Positions 51,141 through 64,000 of a stretch of DNA of 64,000 nucleotides are shown here, piece by piece. Origin of the DNA: Hybos culiciformis (taxonomy: Eukaryota > Arthropoda > Insecta > Diptera > Hybotidae); contig OZ023275.1 in assembly GCA_964007475.1 (NCBI GenBank), forward strand, positions 8,907,829 to 8,971,828. The letters run 5' to 3'. Both the position numbers and the translations under genes were made by a program. Every line of letters begins with the position of its first letter. The stretch's first letter is position 1. Under the pieces are notes generated by a model. The model had not been told where the DNA came from. It saw only the letters and a list, made by a program, of their open reading frames with translations, and searched no databases.

Positions 51141-54100
51141 TATTTTATTTTTAATTTGCCATTAAATAGATGACACACTGTTTAATATAACATTCATTCA
51201 TATGAACGTCTTTAAATAATATCGTATTGAGCTATACAATACGCTCATTGAAGATGTGTAAAATGTGTGAAATTTTTATATACTTTAAAATGAAATGCAT
51301 GTTTTACAATTTTTTTTTTTTTTTCAAAAATCATCCAGGTTAATTAAAAAATAAAAGGAACGGGAAAATTTCTGTAATATTTCCTGAATTGAGTAACAAT
51401 TTTATTTTGTAGAGCCTGCAAGTAAAAAATTGTTATATCATCAACAACATTGTGTAATACGATACATTATATGTTCATACATACCAATGTATAAAATTGT
51501 AAATATTTTTTTGAAAACGTGATAGGATTTTGAGTTTAAAAAAAAAAGTACTTTTTTTTAATTTCACTTACACAAGATGATAATTTTTTCTATTTTCTTT
51601 TAATAAAAAATAAACACTGGTAATGGTCAATAGAAAAGAAATATTTTTAGTTGGATATTTGTTTTATTTTTTTTTAAATAATAAGGATTTAAATCGAACC
51701 TAAATCTCGTGTCATCGTTTTCCTATGTTAATCCTAACCTGAACTGGATTGTTAAAAAAATAAATATAAGGTTTTTCGAAAATTCATTTTAAAAAGCCAA
51801 TACGAATTACAAAGATAAAACTATTGATAATAAGATAATTCAAAATTGATACTTATTACTATTTCCATTAATGCACGATATTCTTTACCTTTGACTATAG
51901 AATTCACTAAGGACAAAATCCATTGTGGAAAAATTAACTACCTATACAGTATACTAATTCCTTAGTATTGGGCACGATATTCTTAATCTTTTACCAGAAT
52001 TCACTATTTACAAAATCAACAATAAATTTTAAATACAATTTCGAATATGAATTTTATTTAATTTCGAAAATTTAAATATTTCATCCGGGCAACATACATT
52101 TCTTTCCAGAATCTCTTTTTGTAATGTCTTTAATGTATATACGTTGTAGCTATATTTATCTTAAAAATAAATGTAGTATTTTTATTTTTTATTATTTTTA
52201 TTTACAAAACTTATTACTTTTCACTTACCTACATGTATTATTTTTTTATTTAAAAAATACATCAAAACCATAATAATCAACCAAAGGACTTTCCCATAAA
52301 CGCATTTATATGGAAAAGAAAACAAATTTTTATATATGTGTGAATGATGAAAATTATTAACATTCCATTTTCGTTTATCAAATATTTATCAGAGAGCGTG
52401 CCTAAAGTATTTTTTTCCTTCTGATAGTTTTTCTTTTTTTTTTGTACATAGGAAATTCAATTCAACATCAGATAATTCGTGTCAGAGTTAAAAAGGGATA
52501 TAATATTTATTTAACATAAAAGTGTTGTTATATAAACATTTAACAACATTATCATTAAAAAGAATAACATAAGAAATACAAAGAATATATAAGAATCACG
52601 TAAAAAGGCGGGTAGACTTAATCTAATTTTTTTTTTATTTATTTCTATAAAGGAAAATAGATTATTATTTGTATATAACAATAATTATTATTATTTTTTG
52701 TTGGAAAATTTCTTTCAAAATTTTGAATTTTCAAAAATTATTGCTTTAAAAGCTTTATTTTTCAAATTTTCTTTAAGCCATCAATATTCACACTAAATAG
52801 ACTAGACAACAATGCTATTCATATTATAATAAAATATATTAAATTTTGAAGAAATTGTGGAAAAGTTTTTCTTGTTCTTTCCTCGGCCTCTTATAAATGT
52901 GTTCAAAAATATGCTGAAAGAATAGTGAAAATACTATGATTTCGAGAATATTTTATCAAACAATGTGATTTTTTCCTGACATTTTTAGAACTAAAAAACT
53001 TTATACATATTGCTGTATGTTTTAAAAAATTAATGAATAACATCTGCTTTTATTATTTCCAATCTCACTAACTATTACCATTGAATAATAATATTTATAC
53101 TTATAAATATTATTACTCAAAGCTGTTACAGATATTGTTTACATATGTTACATATGTACATATGTAGGAATACGTTTAATATTATATTCTTTTAAAATGT
53201 ATATTCAAAGAACTTATTTTCAAATAATAAATTTGAATTTTCCAATTATAACCATAATTAGCATTTATAAGGTCATTTTCTTTCTATTTAAAAGTAAAAC
53301 CTTATTTGAGATTTATAGCAAATTAAAATGATGACCACAAAATTTTAATCATAACATTTAAAAAGATTATTCATCATAAAATTCAATTTAATAACCACTT
53401 TTATTCTATTTAATGGTTATAAAAGTATATAGTTAAAGCATCCTTTTAACATATTTTATAGATAATAGTAAGTAAATTTGGAATAAGATATTAAAATGTT
53501 TATTCATGTAATAAAAATGTACGTTTAGCTGCGTAAAGTTCAAAATACTATAAATTTTATAAGTGTATTATGAAATTTTCTATTACATAATTATTGTACA
53601 TTATGAAGTTTTATTTTTTCACAATTTGTAAATTTGTAAAATAATAAAAAATATTGGTTTTCTCATAGGGGAACTATTTCAAAAAATCATTGATATTAAT
53701 CATATTAATATAGAATTGTAGAATACTTATATGTATACCTATCAGTTAACAAAATGTTTAAGTACAACATGTTTATTATAATCGTAAATTGGGCGGAGTG
53801 GATATAGATATAGCGCTTCCAATGTTTTTTTTATTTTGATTTGGCCACAGTTTACTAACAAAATTTAAAAATCCTTGAATCAGCAAGAATTTCTCATTTA
53901 TATGGAAGTAAATTTTCAATATATATTTATAGTTGAGCAAAATCAGACTTAGAACTCGTTTTTAGATCCCATGAAATTAGTTTGAAAGAGTAGATCTTCA
54001 AACAATTCTATAAATAGACTATTTTTTTTAATATTATAGTTATTAGTAGAATCTAAAGCAAAAATGTTTCACAAAAAATTATAAAATTGTAGAAAATGTT

Positions 54101-55734
54101 TTTCATTTTATAAATAATATTTTAAAATTAATATTTTTTTATTTACGAAAAAGAGGATAATTATGCTTAAAATTGTTCTCGGAATGTGACATAGTTCTAT
54201 TTAACTTTAATAAAATCGCAATAAAAGGATTAAATATACATATATGTTTAGGAATTATTTATGATGATCGTGTGCAGAAGTTAATGAGTTTCATTCCAGA
54301 GATGATTTTTATGGTAAATTATCATACAAATTTGCATTAAAATTTAGAATATTAGTTTCATTCCACACAATAAAATTATTTGAAATTAATGATTTAAAAA
54401 AGTAATACCATGATTCTAATAATAAACTTTCAGCAGCAATAAAGAGACTAAGCTTTTGATAACCGAAATAATGTATTTAGTGCAAATAAGACTAAAGTCG
54501 ACGAAAACTTTAGTCAAAAAGGATATAATAATTAAAATTTATGCTTATGTGTAGAATTATTATATGGAAATGTTTTAAAAAGTACTGACAGTGATATTAT
54601 TTTTTATATAGTATTCATATTACTAAATTGGATTAATACAGTATATATATTTTGATTGAATGATATCATAACACCTTAGCGAGGAGGTTTAAAAATATTT
54701 AAATTAAAAAAATAATATTCGAAATATCCTCTAGATGTATTATATATAACTAGTTGATAATGAATTTACCAGGACAAAAGAAAATTTTTATGAATAATTT
54801 AATTTTATTATAAAATTTTATCTAATACATATTTCGTAACTAAAGCAAGTAATAATTTATTTTAACTGATTCAACTTAAATTATATAGAGGGTTTTGGTC
54901 GGTATTCAAATTAATTTTCAATTTTTGGAGGCCACAATTGAAATTTTCCAATCATTTTCAATTATTTAAAATTTCATAGTCGCACAACTAAAATATGAAA
55001 ACTATTATTAGAATACAATTTGAAATATGATGAAAACTAAATTAAGATATATTTAAAAAGGAATTATTGTTTTCTACATAATAACAAATAAAATAAGGAT
55101 CAGATTTGTATTTAACCAAAATCAATAGCTGTAAGCAAGAAATAGAAATATTTCTTTACGCTTATATTGTCGCAGTAAAATATATTGAATATTTTTTGAA
55201 CTTACATTTATATAAAAACAGACTTTTGGTGTACCTTTTTTTTTTTTGCACATTAATGGAGATAAAATGATTTTAATATTAGATTAGATATAGATTGTTT
55301 GCTAAATTAATTGAAATTTCTTTCGATGATTGATGAAAGTAGCCCAACGATACAAACATATTAACTATTAACTAACAACACTACATATTAACTAGTAACG
55401 CTACACACATATTAACTTAGCTTGTACGCAATATTCAAGCTTTGTTTAACCTTTGGAAACAATTTAAAATATTGCTTTGACAGGACTTGCGAAAGTATAG
55501 GGATTATCTATTTTTTTAGCACAGTAGAAAAATATGAACAAAAGTATGACTGACTACCTATGAAATTTATTTTCCTAGTTCTGATAGAAATTTTTTTTGA
55601 ATTTATGACGCTGTATAAATATCAACAAAATAATAAATCAAAATATTTTAATTTATTGCAAAAAATATTTGTTATCGTAAATATACACCCCAAATTGTGT
55701 TAAGTTTTTTTTTCAGTTTGTCTCTAATAACTAT

Positions 55735-55770
<36 letters not shown>
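55735..55770. repeat. (AAT)n microsatellite
   Basis: About eleven uninterrupted AAT units. Confidence 0.9.
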
Positions 55771-55773
<3 letters not shown>

Positions 55774-56381
55774 CTTTTTTTCAACTTGACCCAGATATGG
55801 AAATATTATTTTAAAATTTTCCGGTTATTCATTTGAATAATTTAATTTAAAATAATTTTTTTGATTTTATTAAAATAAATTTTTCTTTTTTAACACTTAT
55901 ATTATGTACCAACAATATTCTAAGTGATAAATAGAAAATTTTATTGACTTTTTGGTTTTGGGATTCAACAATTTTAATGTGATTTTCATTCTGTTGTTAA
56001 AGAAATAATTTTTATGCAGGAAAATACATAGATATAAAAAAAAAGAAAAGAGGAAAACTTTTATTTTATTCTTTCAAAGGAAAAATTCTACGATACAGTT
56101 TCAAGTCAATTATAACAAAAAAAATTTCGAGATCTCCATCTATTTTAAAAGTTTAAATAAATTTTCCTCAGGGTTTATTTTAACACTTTGGTATTATAGT
56201 TAGCTATATTTATTTTTTCAACTAAAAATATTTAAAATTTTATAATAAAATTATATAAATACAATTATTTATTATTATGAAATTTTTTTTCATTTTAAGT
56301 TAAGTTTCTGCTTTCCCAAACAGAATAACTATATACAAAAATAAGGGTAATTTTATTTTTAGTAAAACTTTATATAAGACT

Positions 56382-56931
56382 TTAAGAGCCCTCCATGTGA
56401 AATTCTGTTTTCTATTTCTGTTTTCTATTTTTGCAGTTTTTTTTTGTTTTATTTTACAGAAAATAAACTGCCGTGAAAAATGCGACAAAAATTGTACGAA
56501 AAACAACTCTACCAGAAAATGACAAAACTATATTTGAATTTTATTTCTGTGCAGAAACTGTTATTTATCAAAAAAATAAAAAAATTCTTAGAAATAAAGG
56601 AAATTAATTAAAAATTGTTTTGGAAATTAAAGAAATTCAAAATTTCACGTCACCAGCCCTGGAGAGTGGTATTTTAGCTTTATTTCTGCGTTTGAGATTT
56701 TTTATTATCTTTTTCCTTTACTTCAGAATCCAAGCAAATATGTTCAAGTTTTTTAAAGGCTCATTTGGGCCAAAAAACTCAAAATTTAAAAAATCCGCCT
56801 CACCTACCCTGGAGCCAGTTATATACTCTCTAACATATCAAAAAATCACTTTAGTCTAGATTGTAGTAACCCTACAATCAAATCCAAACTAAGACCAATT
56901 TTTTGCAATTTTTCACATTGAGGGCTCTTAA
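56382..56931 (+). mobile_element. TTAA-bounded MITE, copy 3 (550 bp)
   Basis: It has the same ends and length as the 36661-37210 copy: TTAAGAGCCCTCCATGTGAA and TTCACATTGAGGGCTCTTAA. It differs at roughly seven positions, for example CTGCCGTG for CGGCCGTG. The low divergence points to fairly recent mobility of the family, or to a recent duplication or gene conversion. Confidence 0.9.
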
Positions 56932-57554
56932 TATGAGACTCCGAGTTTTTTTCGTTAAATTAAGCTTTTTATGCTTGGTATGAATTAGAATGCTTTTAAT
57001 TTAGATTCTAAGAACCTTCATTGGAAGTTTGTTTTAAAACAACACACATGTAATAATATGACCCCAGCTGTAACTGGTAATTAAACAATTTTTGTTTTTT
57101 TATTTATTTTTATTTTATCTAAAATTTGTGTCAAAAATGTGTAATACCCTATCTGTTTTTAAATTTAATGGTTAGTTCAAAGTTTCAACAATTTCAACCA
57201 CCTGAAAATAAAGGTTAAAGGTAATTGTCAAAGCTAAAGGGTATATAGAGTACATTTTTTGTGATAAATCGATACTCTTTTGTAAAATTTTTAAATCGGT
57301 TTTATTTCGCAAACTTAATTATAAATTAAAATCATATATTGTTTGTTAATTAAGACTTTACTTGCGTAAGCGGCATTTACACGATGTACTTTCGATTTAA
57401 TTCACTCAAATAAACCGATAAAACACTGTGTATACAACTATTCATGGACCTGAGGAGCGATGAAAAAATTTGGATTGTGATGATGCTTTGAAAGTGACTC
57501 ACGTAAATGTATGTTAATTCTGTTGGCAAAATCTATTTAAAGAATGCACCCCCC

Positions 57555-57596
57555 ATAAGTTGTACTTATCTCAATATAAGTTGTATTTATCTCAAT
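57555..57596. repeat. 21-base tandem duplication
   Basis: ATAAGTTGTA(C/T)TTATCTCAAT occurs twice back to back. Confidence 0.9.
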
Positions 57597-58414
57597 ATAA
57601 TATTTTTGTATGATAAAATCATTATAAATAAACATATTTCTATATTTATATATTTTCTAAATTTTGTCTCATATTTGTTGAAGTTTATTGTTTTTTTGTT
57701 CTATTTGTTTAAAAACTTGAACTACAGGTTCATAAAGTTAAAATTATTCCAAATTTATTTTTGTTATAAACACTATATGAGTATAATAAATTATAACGTT
57801 TTTTTTTACACCTGGATGTAATACAAGAGTGAATATTGAGAATTGTGAAAATGTGAATTACTTTAAGAGAATAAGTTTATCCAAATTATTACAAAATGAA
57901 ATATGTAGTAATTATTGAATCACTTTAATATCGATATGACGTTAATATTTTATAAATATTTTTTGCCTAAAATGTGCCTTGTTCTATGAGGTTAAAAATT
58001 AAATCTTAATTAATATTAATTAAAATTCAAAATTAAAATCTAGCCACTATATTATTATTAATTATGGACATATAATATACATGCAGAAGCTCATATCATA
58101 TCCAACTGTTCAATAATTTCACTTTCGTTGAAATTTAGATCTTTGCTACTTACTGACACATTATCAATATTTATCCAATAACAGTAAGTAAAACTATTTA
58201 AACAATTAATTCCTTTTGTTACAAAGAGTTAAGAAAACCAAAACCATCTTCTTTTAAAGTTTTCCAGAATTTAAAGTTAATTGTCATAATCTTTCATTAT
58301 TTGAGAAAACTTGTTATGTTTATTTATAACACACTTTTTCGTGTCGTGATAATATTTATGTTTTTCGCATTATCTATAACAAAATGTTAAATTTAGCTGA
58401 ATAAATAAAACAAA

Positions 58415-58580
58415 GAACATGTATATATACCAGAATGTATATGTATAAAGCATATCATAATAATTTATTGTTTGAACAGAAACATATTGTTCAATTGTTT
58501 CCATTAACATAAAATGCGAATGCGATACATTATGTTTAAGGAAAATTTCGCATAATCATCAAAACTTGTTACTTTTCAAA
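58415..58580. repeat. Diverged dispersed repeat shared with 27410-27560
   Basis: GAAAATTTCGCATAATCATC then AAAACTTGTT here matches GAAAATTTCGCATTATCATC then AACACTTGTT near 27520. Weaker similarity extends upstream (AAAGCATATCATAATAATTT versus AAAGCAAATTATTATCATCA). Confidence 0.45.
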
Positions 58581-60396
58581 AATTCAACAAAATTTAATTT
58601 TGAAACTGAAAAATTGCTAAATTATCGTTATAATATGTCAGAGACAAATGTTTTATGCCTTTTTTTTTGTGTATTAGAATTATATATTTAAACAAAAAGG
58701 AAAGAAAATATATATAAGTAAAAGGTATTATGTATATTATAGGCAATAAATATATAATATAAGCAACCCGTATTTCTCCTGATTAGACATTAGCATAGAA
58801 AACAAGGAAAATATGTAAATGGCATAATTTAAAAGTTAAAAATTGTAATACATCATCGTTACCAATTTTCTGTTTACTTGTTTTTATTTATTTTTACAAA
58901 GTAATATTATTTGATGTTTCTGTAAATTATAACGATTTATTAAAAACAATTTTATTATTAATTCTTACATTAATAATGTCAAATTTTCATAATTTTAGTC
59001 AGATTTGTCTTTACATAATATGTATATCATAATAAATATTAGTATGTTGGATGTAAAAATTTGCCATTTGGCTCATGAAAATTATAATAAAAAGATTAAT
59101 ATAATCAAATTTTACAGGTATATTGATAGTTTATTATATTTTGAATAGTTTTAATTTGCTGGCAGAAAATTTTAGTTTTTATTCATCGTATTCGACTAAG
59201 AAATTACTAGAATTCATATAAAATAGCAGGTATTTTTAATTAGAGCAACTAATTTTGCTTTATTCAGAAAAATTTATTGAACTTTATCAAAAGTTAAATA
59301 AATCGCATTAAATAAACCAAGTCAATATCCTTAAACAATATTTGTTTCAATAACGATGAACATATTTATTAATTTTAAGTTGTTGAAACCTTGTCAAAAC
59401 TTTTAACATAAAGTGTCAAAAAATATTAGACGGGAAGAAATTTGATTTTGTACACAAATAATTTTAACATTTTTGTTATATAATTGACAAAAATAAGAAA
59501 CATTTTATTAATCAAAAATTAGTCGGCAAATTTTAAAGTAACATTTAAGTAAAAAGTTATAAATTTTTTCTTAAAACTATTTTAATCCTCTCAAGAATGA
59601 TGTAGCGAAAAAGTAAATTTCATAAAGTTTTATAATTTAAAAACTCATCTCATTGATTTTATTTGACTAAAAATCTTAATAATATAAAAAAAGGTACTTG
59701 ATAGAATAATTAAATTATAAAAAAAAAACCTGTCTGGAATGCTGTTCTTAAAAATGATAAACCACTAAAAATTTAAATAATACAAGGTTCATTACTTGTT
59801 GCAAAAAATAATAATCAAAAAAAAAAAACAATAACTCGACTGGATGCTGTATAAAAAGTTTGGTACTGTAATCCTCCTCAAAACATAAGTTAAAATCTAA
59901 TATATTTTTACCGAGTTACATTTATTAAATATACTAACTTATTTAAGTGTATATGTAATTCGGTTCGTTATTAGACGCCTAGTTTTACTTTTTTGAAATA
60001 AAACGCAGCGAAATTAAGTAAATAATAATATACAGAAGCACTAAATTTCACACTTATTCCTTGATGGATTTCTACCTGAAAATTTGTTGCATACAAAACT
60101 GTTTTGAATGCAGTTTTTATTTATTGACACTAAATTTTACATTCTCCAACCCAAAACTAACACCGTTAAAACCTATGTTTTAAAATGAAAAGCAAATAAA
60201 AATTCCACAAGGATTTTGTTTACCTTTTTTTTTCATAACAAAAATTAATTTGTATTAAAAAAAAAAAAACTGGTAAAGAAAAATATAATGTAAAAAGTAA
60301 AATTATACTATCATCATCAAAAATAATGGAAAAAACCACTTTTCACCATCATTATATAACTTTTATTTATATTTTATGCTTTTAAAATACTCTTTC

Positions 60397-60423
60397 CATA
60401 CATACATACATGCATACATACAT
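60397..60423. repeat. (CATA)n microsatellite
   Basis: CATA units with one CATG interruption. Confidence 0.85.
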
Positions 60424-61237
60424 CATATAGATACTTTTAAAATAAAATAAAAATATATATTTTGATGTGGAAAGAGATTTTAACATTAAATTTGAATTGA
60501 CAAAATGAATGTTTTTCTGAAACTTTATATCATATTTATAAAATAAAAATACTTTCATTACTTTGAAAAAAAAAATTGTTTTTAAAAATGTTTCAACACT
60601 TTACTGTAAAGTATATAGTAAAACAAAATAATTTAACTTTTGAAATATTATACATATATATTATGATTTCATACGTTAGAATTTGATATGTATAAATGAT
60701 TATATATAATTTTATGAATAGAACTTTTTGTATTAAAGCTTTCATTCAAAAATTATAATATCCATGATCTAACTAAATTTAACATCTGAAATTAGCATTA
60801 AATTTTACTTGACAAAAACTCTTCTATAAGTATCGTTAAGTAATTTGAACTTCAGGATTTCCTTTTTATTTCAAAAAATACAAAACATTAAAAATAAAAT
60901 AATAACTTAAAATTCCAATTTTATGATTCAAAAAGATATAAAAATTTATACTGGTTGTGCCAAGAGTTGAAATTTGGAGAAAAGTGTAAGCGATAATACA
61001 GGGCGTCGCATTATAGTTTCTTGAAACATAACGAATAGTTGAAATTAATAGCTCGATACTTTAAAAAGATATTTTCAAGGAATACATTTTTTCTCACAAA
61101 TTTTTTTCTACATAAAGAAAATACTTTAACACTGTTTTCCGTCATTGAACGAAATTTTGATCAAATAAAAAACATAACGCCAATTCATCAATGGATGTCA
61201 AATAAAAATAATAAAATTTGCATATATTAAAATCAGA

Positions 61238-61261
61238 TGATAATAATAATAATAATAATAA
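61238..61261. repeat. (TAA)n microsatellite
   Basis: About seven uninterrupted TAA units. Confidence 0.85.
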
Positions 61262-61669
61262 AAAATAAAGTAATACAAGAAAAAACTTTTTCAACACATT
61301 TTGATGTGTGATGATTTTTTAATAACTTTTATGAATAATAAAAATCACTTTGTATTTTTAAGGCAAAGATTACGCTGACTGAATGTGATTTAAAAATAAA
61401 AAAAAATAATAAGCAAAACATTTCAATGCTGTCACATTTTTGGCGTAATAAAACTAATTTATTTTAAGATTTTGTAAGTATCTTCAAAATAATACCCTTT
61501 AAGCTTGAAGAATAATGAATGGTGTTGTAACATTGAAAGAATTATTTAAAAAGTTTTTTAAGAAAGCAATTTTTAAGAAATAATTTTAATGTGATTTCTT
61601 AAAACTATATGCGGTGGCGTTCAAGCTATAGAGTAATACATTTACTGCTTAAAGAATATATATATGAAC

Positions 61670-61692
61670 TATATATATATATATATATATAT
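61670..61692. repeat. (AT)n microsatellite
   Basis: An AT run flanked on both sides by ATGAACTATA-type sequence, which suggests slippage or a small duplication. Confidence 0.8.
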
Positions 61693-63832
61693 GAACTATA
61701 AACTATAACATAATTCTCATTTTTTTAATTGCTTTAGTAGTATTAAATTTTAAGTGTATTGAATTATTTTAAATCAGAAAAAGAGGTCGTACCCGTTTTT
61801 ATTTTCAGAACATATTCATGATGCAAGAACCATTTATTTATTTATTTTTTTAATAGGCACTTTTCTTACATGTTCTAGGTATATGAGATATCAGATCGCT
61901 TAACTTGTTTTTTTTTTTGAAACAAAAATTTAACACAATTTCAATAAATGAATTAAATACCAAGAGCCTCTACACAAATCTTAAGGAGTAATAATTAAAT
62001 AAAAATTTGGACCGGATTTCAAAAACAATAATACCTATTCCATGAAAAATTACTTTAAATGAAAAATGATAACATTATTATATGACTATTTTATATAGAA
62101 TTAAAATTCTGATAATATAAGCACCTTGAAGTGAAAGCTTATCGTGTTTTTAATTTTTTTTTATCTTCAAAATTAAAATATTCGCAATATGTAAAATCAA
62201 GTAGAAAGAAAATAAATTTAATTAATATCCATAATTTTATTTAATGCAGAATTTTCTGCATAATAAACCATGATTTCATAACCCCTGAAGAGCAGTTAAA
62301 ACCTAGGCGAGCTATTAAAATGAATTTACGTAAAAATAAATCTTTTTTAAATGGAATTTACTTAAATATAATAAATTCCATTGTGAATAGTGGACTCACT
62401 ATAAACACATCACATTTTAAATTATTACATATACACCACATGCTTGATATAATATCCTTGTAATATGCATAAATTTCCTTGAAATAAAATACATTCAAAT
62501 TGAAACCAAAAAGTAAAATAGATTTATACATCATGACTGATAAAATAATGGATTAGTTTACAACTAATATTGTTGAAATATGTATAGTTAACCTTAATAA
62601 CTTACCTATGTACATTCAACTACATTTTCATGTTTTTTAATAATTTTAAAACTTTTTTATATAGAATGATTTAATTTATGTATGAAAGCTCAATCAAATA
62701 TCAGTCCTCACACCCAGAAGCATGAATAACTTAATGAGAGATCATGGATTGGAATCGACGTATATCTCTACTTCTTTAAAATTTAAATTAGTGTGCCTTT
62801 AATTATTTGAACAAAATATGTATAAGATTATAAAAACTTACTAAGAATATTGAATAGAATTATTACTATAATTATTTTTCTTTAAAAATTCTTCTTTTTT
62901 TTATATGGTTTTTTAAATTTTTCTTATTTTTTTTTTTAAATAAAATAATGATTGAGCTCAGACTATTTTCTTTCATATTTTTTGACAATAATAATTCACA
63001 AAAAAAATTGTTAAAAATAACATGAACCAAATTCAATTGTAATTTCATAAAATGCAATCGTTATTTATTATTTTTAATTTAATTGCTTTAATTAAATTTA
63101 TTTTTCATTCGTATATCAAATAACCCCCAGTCTTTTCGTTTTTGTTTATTTTTCAATTGTACAATATTCTGATTTTTTCTGTAGTATTTTTCAGGATATG
63201 TATATTATATTATTCATGCGCTCAAAGGAAAAACAGTTCAACTGAAAAAATTCAAAATAGAAATTAAATGATTGGAAATTTTGCTAAAATCAAAGTAAAA
63301 ATCATATATGGTATGTGCTTCTTTGCAAAATAATGGCAAAAATACAAGAAGTTTCAATTTAGGAATAGTATAGTATAATTCTGAAAATAAAATTTTATCA
63401 AATGTTCCTTTTTCCTTTTCAACGCTCCATTTCGATATTGTACGAGAAATAATATCAAAAAATGAAATTTCATACATGGTTAATATGATTTATTTATATT
63501 TTATTTTTTTTAATATTAATTTCTTCATTATATTGATTTCGTGGCGGCGCGACGGTATAACAGAGGACAGATCAAAAAATACGTTATAACACTTGAAAAC
63601 ACAATAAGTCTCCAAAATTATTAGGGAAATCTTCGTACAATACTGTTTAATTAAGAAACTTATCAAAACTTAGAGCCCGTTCCCAAACTGAGACTATTTT
63701 AAATCGTAAAATATACCTTTTCTGCTAAAGAAAATTCCTTTTTTTCAGAAATTGAAATAGGATTGACATTTAATCTGTATCATCTGCAACGTCTGCTTAA
63801 ATTTTCAATTTTTTTTTTTTTTTTTAAAAATG

Positions 63833-63854
63833 AGGTGCACTAAAAAGTACACCT
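63833..63854. other. Small imperfect hairpin
   Basis: AGGTGCACT, AAAA, AGTACACCT: nine-base arms with one mismatch. Confidence 0.6.
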
Positions 63855-64000
63855 GTAAACTGAGTTTGTTATGCGAAATTTAAAATTTCCCTTTGCAGAT
63901 TTTTAAAATATAAAATATCATTTCGGAACGATTTTTACGTCAAAAAATCTTGATTTGTAAAATAATTGTAAAATAACAGCTGTAAAATCGTGTTGTTCCA

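Larger units (their letters stand above)
43189..56381. other. Non-coding A+T-rich stretch of about 13 kb
   Basis: No gene is supported. Items seen are a small less A+T-rich patch at 47990-48095, a perfect palindrome at 50664-50682, a 50-base tandem duplication at 51041-51140, imperfect ATTAACTA repeats at 55359-55418 and an (AAT)n array at 55735-55770. Open frames are chance-like. Confidence 0.55.
56932..64000. other. Non-coding A+T-rich stretch to the right edge
   Basis: No gene is supported. Items seen are a 21-base tandem repeat (57555-57596), a diverged repeat shared with about 27410-27560 (58415-58580), a CATA microsatellite (60397-60423), (TAA)n at 61238-61261, (AT)n at 61670-61692, a GGCGGCGCGACGG patch at 63543-63556 and a small hairpin at 63833-63854. 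Confidence 0.55.

Noticed and set aside
57507..57821. A 104-codon open frame on the plus strand
   Set aside because: Ile/Leu/Tyr/Phe-rich as expected from A+T-rich DNA, and part of it spans the 21-base tandem repeat.
1..64000. CRISPR arrays, bacterial operons, riboswitches or attachment sites
   Set aside because: None seen. The window has spliceosomal introns, eukaryotic transposons and no prokaryotic gene organisation.

Overview
This is a very A+T-rich stretch of animal nuclear DNA, most likely from an insect. It holds two coding exons of one multi-exon gene, no bacterial-style operons, and many small non-autonomous transposable elements. The only gene I recognise is a D2-like dopamine receptor (Dop2R), on the minus strand. 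The insect assignment rests on the match of this gene to insect Dop2R as I remember it, on spliceosomal introns with GTAAGT donors, and on the style of the repeats. I cannot name the order or species.

Layout. The Dop2R part runs right to left. A 5' coding exon (11172-11904, possibly starting at 11932) encodes a long, Asn/Ser/Asp/Gly-rich extracellular N-terminus with eight N-glycosylation sequons. A 1.37 kb intron follows (9803-11171). A 191-base exon (9612-9802) then encodes TM1, the first intracellular loop and TM2. The two exons join in phase (1 + 2 bases). TM3 onward is not found in the remaining 9.6 kb, so the next intron runs off the left edge. Right of 11.93 kb I find no convincing gene for about 52 kb; this may be the 5' intron or upstream region of Dop2R, or intergenic DNA.

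That non-coding DNA contains several defined elements: a 436-bp hAT-type MITE with a perfect 8-bp target duplication (7417-7852); a 521-bp TA-flanked element with GGGGAG termini (13461-13981); a fold-back of about 105-base arms (16706-16961); a small island of inverted and direct repeats (23130-23540); and three copies of a 522-550 bp element bounded by TTAA (32432-32953, 36661-37210, 56382-56931), two of them almost identical.

The most unusual objects are two terminal-inverted-repeat elements (28986-29660 and 42438-43188). Each encloses a degenerate tRNA-like module with A and B boxes 42-43 bases apart, followed by an A-rich tail. One carries the module as a tandem pair with a 126-base period. 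A third, older tRNA-like copy sits alone at 41317-41376. The modules are clearly related to one another, and the element ends look distantly related, so this could be a family of TIR elements carrying a Pol III-type module. Several diverged dispersed repeats, short tandem duplications and microsatellites complete the window. Everything here comes from reading by eye; no alignment or database search was run.
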